Of a DNA stretch of 64,000 nt, positions 58,523-64,000 are shown piece after piece. Positions within the stretch are counted from its first letter, which is position 1. Every line of letters starts with the position of its first letter. The stretch is taken from positions 1,550,001 to 1,614,000 of the forward strand of contig NZ_CP046884.1 of assembly GCF_014522205.1 (NCBI RefSeq). The letters run 5' to 3'. The DNA comes from Corynebacterium poyangense. Lineage in GTDB: Bacteria > Actinomycetota > Actinomycetes > Mycobacteriales > Mycobacteriaceae. The position numbers were made by a program, and so were the translations under genes. The notes under the pieces are model-generated. The model worked only from the letters and a program-made list of their open reading frames with translations, did no database searches and was not told the DNA's origin.

Positions 58523-59785
58523 ATGATGGCTGAGAGTCCCGCTATTGCCGAGTTTGTCAAGAATCATGGCGTGGATCTTAGCTGGCAGCGCGAGTTCTAC
58601 CAGGATCTCCATGAGCATCCAGAGCTTTCTGGGCAGGAACAAGAAACAGCGCAACGGATTCTGCGTCGACTATCCGACATCAACTGTGAAGTCATTTCCC
58701 CCATCGGGGGCTTTGGCATCGTCGCCGTTCTTCGCAACGGCGAGGGTCCCTGTGCCTTATTCCGAGCAGATTTTGATGCACTACCGGTAGAAGAAACCAC
58801 CGGGGTCCCTTTTGCCTCAACCCGGATGCGCCCTGGGGTGAATGGGGAGTTAACTCACGTCATGCACGCCTGTGGCCACGACATGCACACCACAGCGCTC
58901 ATGGGGTTATTAAAAGTGTTAGATGAACGACGCGATGTCTGGCACGGAACTTTCCTCGCGTTATTCCAACCTTCTGAGGAAAATGGGCGCGGCGCTGAAA
59001 CCATGGTCGCCGATGGTTTAGTTGATCGAATACCTCGCCCTGATGTTTGTCTAGGACAGCACATCATGCCGGGGCGGGCAGGTGAAGTCCAAACTATGGC
59101 AGGCGCACAATTTGCCGCCTGTGATTCCATCCGGATTATCATTCCCGGTCGAAGTGCCCATGGTTCTATGCCTCACCAAGCAATTGACCCAACATTTATT
59201 GCCGCAATGATTGTGGTTCGGCTCCAGGCGATAGTGTCTCGTGAGGTCAATCCCAATGATTTTGCGGTGGTGTCGGTGGGGACGCTCAAAGCAGGTTCAA
59301 CAAATAACATCATTCCCGCCACTGCGGAACTGGTTTTGAACTGCCGTTTTTATGATGATTCCGTAAAACGCCACGTGTATGCCGCAATCCGACGTGTCGT
59401 CGAAGCTGAATGCCAAGCCTCAGGATGTGAAGCTCAACCAACCTTCCAATTCTTTGGACACGGGGAAATGATCAATAATCATCCTGAGGTTTTCCAGACC
59501 GTGCGCCCAGTTTTCGATGAAGTCTTCGGCCCAGATTCCGTGACTGCGCACCGCACCACCGTGTCAGAAGATTTCGCCAATATCCCCCGAGCCTTTGGGG
59601 TTCCCTATATGTATTGGGTTATCGGCTGCACTCCGCGTCAGGTTTGGGATCACGCGGTAGCTACCAAGCGCGTGGCTCAAGACGTCCCAGTTAATCACCA
59701 AAGCACCTTTTTACCCGAGTATGAACCTACGGTGTACGCCACCACACATGCGGCCTTGTCAGCGATCTTGGCGTACCTGGGTTAA
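58523..59785 (+). CDS. M20-family amidohydrolase
   Basis: 420-aa metallohydrolase of the M20D group (hippurate, indole-acetyl or N-acetylamino acid amidases). The metal ligands read HACGHDMHTTALMGLL, FQPSEENGRGAETMVADGL and GQHIMPGRAGE, and the dimerisation domain is inserted near residues 190-300. The final metal His is in VSEDFANIPRAFGVP-H region. ATG 58523 or 58526 can be the start; AGAGGAAAG lies upstream. Cytosolic. Substrate not determined; no neighbouring pathway gene. Confidence 0.9.
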   Translation: MMAESPAIAEFVKNHGVDLSWQREFYQDLHEHPELSGQEQETAQRILRRLSDINCEVISPIGGFGIVAVLRNGEGPCALFRADFDALPVEETTGVPFASTRMRPGVNGELTHVMHACGHDMHTTALMGLLKVLDERRDVWHGTFLALFQPSEENGRGAETMVADGLVDRIPRPDVCLGQHIMPGRAGEVQTMAGAQFAACDSIRIIIPGRSAHGSMPHQAIDPTFIAAMIVVRLQAIVSREVNPNDFAVVSVGTLKAGSTNNIIPATAELVLNCRFYDDSVKRHVYAAIRRVVEAECQASGCEAQPTFQFFGHGEMINNHPEVFQTVRPVFDEVFGPDSVTAHRTTVSEDFANIPRAFGVPYMYWVIGCTPRQVWDHAVATKRVAQDVPVNHQSTFLPEYEPTVYATTHAALSAILAYLG

Positions 59786-59854
59786 GGTATATCGAATGAG
59801 TCTGTGAATGATCATGGACCACTTTGACCTCATCCCCTAGTCCAGGAGTCTCCT

Positions 59855-62250
59855 GTGTCAATGAGCGACACCGCTTCTCTTCCTGCGTTGTCCGATACTG
59901 TCGGCAGCCATGTTCGCGCCGCCGCCGGAAAAAGCCCAGCCTCAGCGACCTCCCGCAAGTTTTGGTTTGGGTTGTCCGACGCCGTCATGGAGCAAATAGC
60001 CGACCGCTGGGAAGAAACCACTCGTGCTTATGCTGCTACACGTCGTCAGCATTATTTTTCTGCTGAGTTCCTGATGGGACGAGCCTTGCTCAATAACCTC
60101 ACCAACCTGGATTTGGTGGAAGAGGCTGAACAGGCTGTATCCCAACTGGGCCACAACCTCAGCGACGTCCTTGAAGCTGAAAATGATGCCGCGTTAGGAA
60201 ATGGCGGTCTAGGCCGACTTGCCGCCTGTTTCCTCGATTCCTGCGCAACGATGGATCTCCCCGTCACCGGTTATGGTTTGCTCTACCGCTACGGATTATT
60301 CCGTCAAATTTTTGAGCAGGGCTTCCAGGTAGAGCAACCCGATGCGTGGAAAGAAGACGGCTACCCCTTCGTGGTCCGCCGAGAAGACGAACAATACACC
60401 GTTACCTTTGATGACATGGTGTGTCGAGCCATCCCCTATGACATGCCGATCACCGGATATGGCACCAAGAATGTCGGTACTCTCAGGCTGTGGAAAGCTG
60501 AGCCGCTGCATGAATTCGACTATGAAGCTTTTAACTCTCAGCGGTTTACTGACGCCATCGTGGAACGCGAACGGGTGATGGATTTATGCCGGGTTCTCTA
60601 TCCCAATGACACCACCTATGCCGGCAAGGTTTTGCGCGTTCGTCAACAGTATTTCTTCACTTCAGCGTCACTTCAGGCCATGATTGCCAATTACCGTGAG
60701 CATCATGGTGATGATCTGCGCGGATTCGCAGAGTACAACTGCATTCAACTCAATGACACCCACCCGGTGCTAGCCATTCCAGAGCTCATGCGGTTGTTAA
60801 TGGATGATCATGGCCTCGGCTGGGAGGAAGCCTGGGATATTGTCTCTCAGACCTTTGCCTACACCAACCACACCGTGTTGGCTGAAGCCTTAGAACAATG
60901 GAGCACCTCTATTTTCCAGCAGCTATTTGGCCGCGTCTGGGAAATTGTGTGCGAGATTGATCGCCGGTTCCGGGAAGACATGCGCTCTCGTGGGCTGAAT
61001 GAGGAGCGCATTCACTACATGTCTCCGATCCATGACGGCACCGTACACATGGCGTGGATTGCTTGTTACGCTGCGTATTCCATCAACGGTGTCGCTGCCC
61101 TGCACACGGATATCATCAAGTCTGAGACGCTGCGGGATTGGCATGAGTTGTGGCCAGAAAAATTCAACAACAAAACCAATGGTGTTACCCCGCGTCGTTG
61201 GCTGAAGATGTGTAATCCTCGATTGTCGGAATTATTAACTCGACTTTCCGGGTCCGACGCCTGGGTCCGGGATTTGCACCAACTGCACAACCTCCGTCAT
61301 TTCGTCGATGATAACGCCATCATGGATGAATTATTGGCCATTAAAGAAGCCAATAAGCAGGATTTCGCCGAGTGGATCAAGCAACGCCAAGGCGAAGTCC
61401 TCAACCCCTCCTCCATTTTTGATGTCCAGATCAAGCGTCTTCATGAATACAAGCGTCAGCTCATGAACGCCCTCTATTTCCTCGATCTCTATTTCCGCAT
61501 TAAGGAAGATGGGGAAACTGATATACCGCCACGGACATTTATTTTCGGCGCCAAAGCTGCCCCGGCTATGTTCGCGCCAAAGCGATTATTAAGCTCATCA
61601 ATGCCATCGGCGACTTGATTAATAATGATCCGGAAGTCAACCACATCTTGCATGTGGTTTTCGTGGAAAATTATAACGTCTCTCCCGCGGAAAAAATTAT
61701 TCCGGCAGCCGATATCTCCGAACAGATCTCCACGGCCGGCAAAGAGGCCTCTGGGACCTCCAACATGAAGTTCATGATGAATGGTGCCCTCACCCTCGGG
61801 ACCTTAGATGGCGCCAATGTCGAAATTGTTGATGCTGTTGGAGAAGACAACGCCTACATTTTCGGGGCTCGCAATGATGAGCTCAACGCCTTGCGCCAAA
61901 ACTACCGTCCTCGGGACGCCTATGAAACCGTCCCAGGTTTACGTCGAACCCTTGACGCCCTAGTAGATGGACACCTGGATGACAATAACTCGGGAATGTT
62001 CCATGATCTATTAAGTTCTCTCCTTGATGAAGGCGGCTGGGAAACTCCCGACGTTTATTACGTGCTCGGAGATTTTGCTGATTACCGCGCAACTCGTGAC
62101 CGCATGGCGGCTGATTATCTGGCCGATCCGCGCGCGTGGGCACGAAAGTGCTGGATTAATATCTGCGAATCTGGTCGTTTTTCCTCCGACCGCACCATCG
62201 ATGACTATGCCCGGGAAGTATGGCGGTTGACCCCCAACCCCATAGCATAG
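59855..62250 (+). pseudogene. glgP: Glycogen phosphorylase, interrupted by a single-base frameshift
   Basis: The gene would release glucose-1-phosphate from glycogen. It is read in two frames: 59855-61618 (587 aa, ending SSMPSAT) and 61615-62250 (211 aa). The break is at GCTGCCCCGGCTATG (61556-61570): one extra C would restore A-A-P-G-Y-V-R-A-K, the family sequence, so a run of five C has shrunk to four. The PLP-binding Lys (ASGTSNMKFMMNG) is in the second part, so the first part alone would be inactive. GTG 59855 with AGGAG upstream is the start. Either a real mutation or a sequencing error. Confidence 0.85.
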
Positions 62251-62262
62251 TTCATCTCAATA

Positions 62263-62297
62263 ATGCGGCTAGGATATCAACCTAGCCGCATTTCTTC
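62263..62297 (+). terminator. Terminator after glgP
   Basis: ATGCGGCTAGG (62263-62273) pairs perfectly with CCTAGCCGCAT (62281-62291) across a 7-nt loop and is followed by TTCTTCTGC. It also lies just beyond the pyk stop on the other strand. Confidence 0.85.
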
Positions 62298-62334
62298 TGC
62301 CTCTATTAACGGGGTAAAACTTACCCCCGCCGTG

Positions 62335-63765
62335 CTAATCAGCTACCGGCTTCGAGGTATCTTCTCCGAGCAAATGGACATGAATCATATTGGTGTTTCC
62401 CGATTCCCCTGGAGGGGTACCAGCCACAACCACCATCATGTCATCGCGTTCATAGTCAGACATAGCCAAAAGAGCTGAATCCACTTCCTGCATCATGGAA
62501 TCAGTATCCTCAACCGGTTCACACAAGAAGGTTTCCACTCCCCATGTCAACGCCAGTTGGGAACGTACAGCCGGGTGCGGAGTAAATACCAACAACGGCA
62601 GGTGAGAATGCAACCGCGCCACACGTCGGGCGGTATCGCCGGAGGTAGTGAAGGCTACCAACGCCCGAGCGTTCAAACGCTCGGCAATATCCCGTGCAGA
62701 GTAGGAAATCACACCCCGCTTGGTGCGCGGAATATGAGTCAACGGCGGAACACTGCCGTGAGACTCGGCGTGGCGAACAATCTTCGCCATTGTTCGCACC
62801 ACATTCTCCGGGTCAACACCCACCGAGGTTTCTCCCGATAACATCACTGCATCAGTACCATCAAGCACCGCATTGGCAACGTCTGAAGCCTCAGCGCGGG
62901 TTGGCCGGGAATTTTCAATCATCGAATCCAGCATCTGAGTAGCCACAATAACTGGCTTGGCGTTTTCCCTGGCAATCTGGATAGCGCGCTTTTGCACCAG
63001 CGGTACCTGTTCCAAGGGAACTTCCACACCGAGATCACCGCGAGCCACCATAATGCCATCAAAAGCTAAAACGATAGATTCAAGCGCATCTACTGCCTCG
63101 GGTTTCTCTAGTTTCGCAATTACGGGCACCCGTCGCCCGACCTCATCCATGACTTCATGCACGAGGTCAACATCTGCCGGAGAGCGAACAAAGGATAGAG
63201 CAACAATGTCCACCCCTAGCTTCAAGGCAAACCGCAGATCTTCTTTGTCCTTTTCGGACAAAGCCGGAACAGAAATATCCATTCCCGGTAAAGATACGCC
63301 TTTGTTATTAGATACCGGGCCGCCTTCAGTTACTTCGCATACAACGTCATTACCTTCAACGGCTTTGCATACTAAACCAACTTTGCCGTCATCAACCAGC
63401 AGGCGATCTCCAGGACGAGCATCTCGAGCAAGCCCCTTATAGGTGGTAGAAACCCGATCATGAGTACCCGGCACATCATCCACGGTGATCCTTACTGTCT
63501 CACCAGTCTCCCAGAAGGTCGAGCCATCGGTAAACCGCCCTAAGCGAATTTTCGGGCCTTGGAGGTCAGCCAGGATCCCTACCGCATGTCCGGTTTCATC
63601 GGTAGCTTCACGCACCCATCGGTAATTCTGCTCATGATCAGAATGATCACCATGGGAGAAGTTCATCCGCGCTACATCCATACCAGCGTTAACGAGGGAG
63701 GTAATCCCCTCCTTGCTCGCTACCGCCGGACCCAACGTACAGACGATCTTGGTTCTTCTATCCAC
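62335..63765 (-). CDS. pyk: Pyruvate kinase
   Basis: Last step of glycolysis, phosphoenolpyruvate plus ADP to pyruvate plus ATP. 476 aa, the usual length. MDRRTKIVCTLGPAVASKEG, MNFSHGDHSDH and the catalytic IAKLEKPEAV with IMVARGDLGVEVPLEQVPLV are clear; the C-terminal allosteric domain contains AFTTSGDTARRVARL. Convergent with glgP, 84 bp between stops. The presumed lgt gene lies upstream, the corynebacterial lgt-pyk order. Confidence 0.97.
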   Translation of the reverse strand: MDRRTKIVCTLGPAVASKEGITSLVNAGMDVARMNFSHGDHSDHEQNYRWVREATDETGHAVGILADLQGPKIRLGRFTDGSTFWETGETVRITVDDVPGTHDRVSTTYKGLARDARPGDRLLVDDGKVGLVCKAVEGNDVVCEVTEGGPVSNNKGVSLPGMDISVPALSEKDKEDLRFALKLGVDIVALSFVRSPADVDLVHEVMDEVGRRVPVIAKLEKPEAVDALESIVLAFDGIMVARGDLGVEVPLEQVPLVQKRAIQIARENAKPVIVATQMLDSMIENSRPTRAEASDVANAVLDGTDAVMLSGETSVGVDPENVVRTMAKIVRHAESHGSVPPLTHIPRTKRGVISYSARDIAERLNARALVAFTTSGDTARRVARLHSHLPLLVFTPHPAVRSQLALTWGVETFLCEPVEDTDSMMQEVDSALLAMSDYERDDMMVVVAGTPPGESGNTNMIHVHLLGEDTSKPVAD

Positions 63766-63898
63766 TGAAATTCATCACCCTTGTTACTTCATTCGACATC
63801 AAACCGGCATTCTCTGCCCGATTATGTTGGCTTTCGCCCGTTCGGGAACGAATCTTAGGGGATTTTCCACGTGATCCCGAATGAGCACGCTTCAAAGG

Positions 63899-64000
63899 CT
63901 ACGCGCCTTCGTGCTTATCCTCTATTCGAACCGGAGAAGAATCACTATTTTCTTCACCCACCTGGGCTTTTTCAGATGAATCAATGACCTTCGCCCTATT
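63899..64000 (-). CDS. C-terminal tail of an upstream gene, probably lgt (partial)
   Basis: 34 codons running in from the right edge: hydrophilic and charged, ending VRIEDKHEGA then TAG. No domain is visible. lgt (prolipoprotein diacylglyceryl transferase) precedes pyk in Corynebacterium and has a charged C-terminal extension, so lgt is suggested by synteny only. The stretch 63766-63898 holds no further gene. Confidence 0.4.
   Translation of the reverse strand, partial: NRAKVIDSSEKAQVGEENSDSSPVRIEDKHEGA

Noticed and set aside
59790..59820. GlxR half-site TGTGAATGATC before glgP
   Set aside because: Only one half matches; too weak to report although glgP is a plausible target.
61615..62250. 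Independent small gene after glgP
   Set aside because: It is the continuation of glycogen phosphorylase in another frame and carries the PLP lysine of that enzyme.

Overview
The window is chromosomal DNA of a Corynebacterium (Actinomycetota) of moderate GC. This rests on gene order rather than a database search. The run sepIVA - DUF177 - rnc - mutM - (AGCS symporter) - acyP - smc - ftsY - amtB - glnK - glnD - ffh is the known mycobacterial/corynebacterial arrangement. So is rplS - lepB - rnhB - DUF2469 - yraN - yifB - dprA - xerC, next to rpsB - tsf - pyrH - frr - cdsA - rlmN. There are no rRNA or tRNA genes, insertion sequences, prophage genes or CRISPR arrays. The window opens inside an ABC-transporter ATPase gene and closes inside a gene that is probably lgt.

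Region by region. 1-8.6 kb (minus strand): ABC ATPase (partial), rlmN, a LapA-like membrane protein (plus), cdsA, frr, pyrH, a large acyltransferase-SGNH protein, tsf and rpsB, with a structured rpsB leader. 8.8-15.9 kb: a secreted M23 peptidase (plus), then xerC, dprA, yifB, yraN, DUF2469, rnhB, lepB and rplS (minus). 16.2-19.6 kb: a heterodimeric ABC exporter (plus). 19.6-24.3 kb: tex, a secreted trypsin-like protease, trmD and rimM (minus). 24.4-33.1 kb: a nucleoside uptake and breakdown regulon (deoD-MFS; pgm, deoC, deoA; cdd-nupC; a SorC-family regulator). Two of its promoters share a 14-bp element that matches at 13 of 14 positions. 33.2-36 kb: rpsP, an ankyrin-repeat protein and ffh.

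36-42 kb is the nitrogen-control cluster glnD-glnK-amtB followed upstream by ftsY. The amtB-ftsY gap holds an AmtR-type box, a 10-bp-stem hairpin and a 193-nt segment closed by a perfect 16-bp inverted repeat with nested helices. That segment is the best candidate here for an undescribed RNA element. A 1.2-kDa-residue-scale (about 1,180 aa) protein of unknown function lies between ftsY and smc. 45.7-55.5 kb holds smc, acyP, an AGCS symporter, mutM, rnc, DUF177, sepIVA and gdhA; gdhA has its own AmtR-type box, linking it to amtB as one nitrogen regulon. 55.6-64 kb carries glycerate kinase, a small unknown protein, a GalT-like DUF4921 protein, an M20 amidohydrolase, a frameshifted glycogen phosphorylase, pyruvate kinase and the presumed lgt tail.

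Most of the window is core housekeeping: translation, protein targeting, chromosome segregation, DNA repair and nitrogen control. The points that most deserve checking are the amtB-ftsY structured element, the glgP frameshift, the shared deo element and the unknown smc-ftsY protein.
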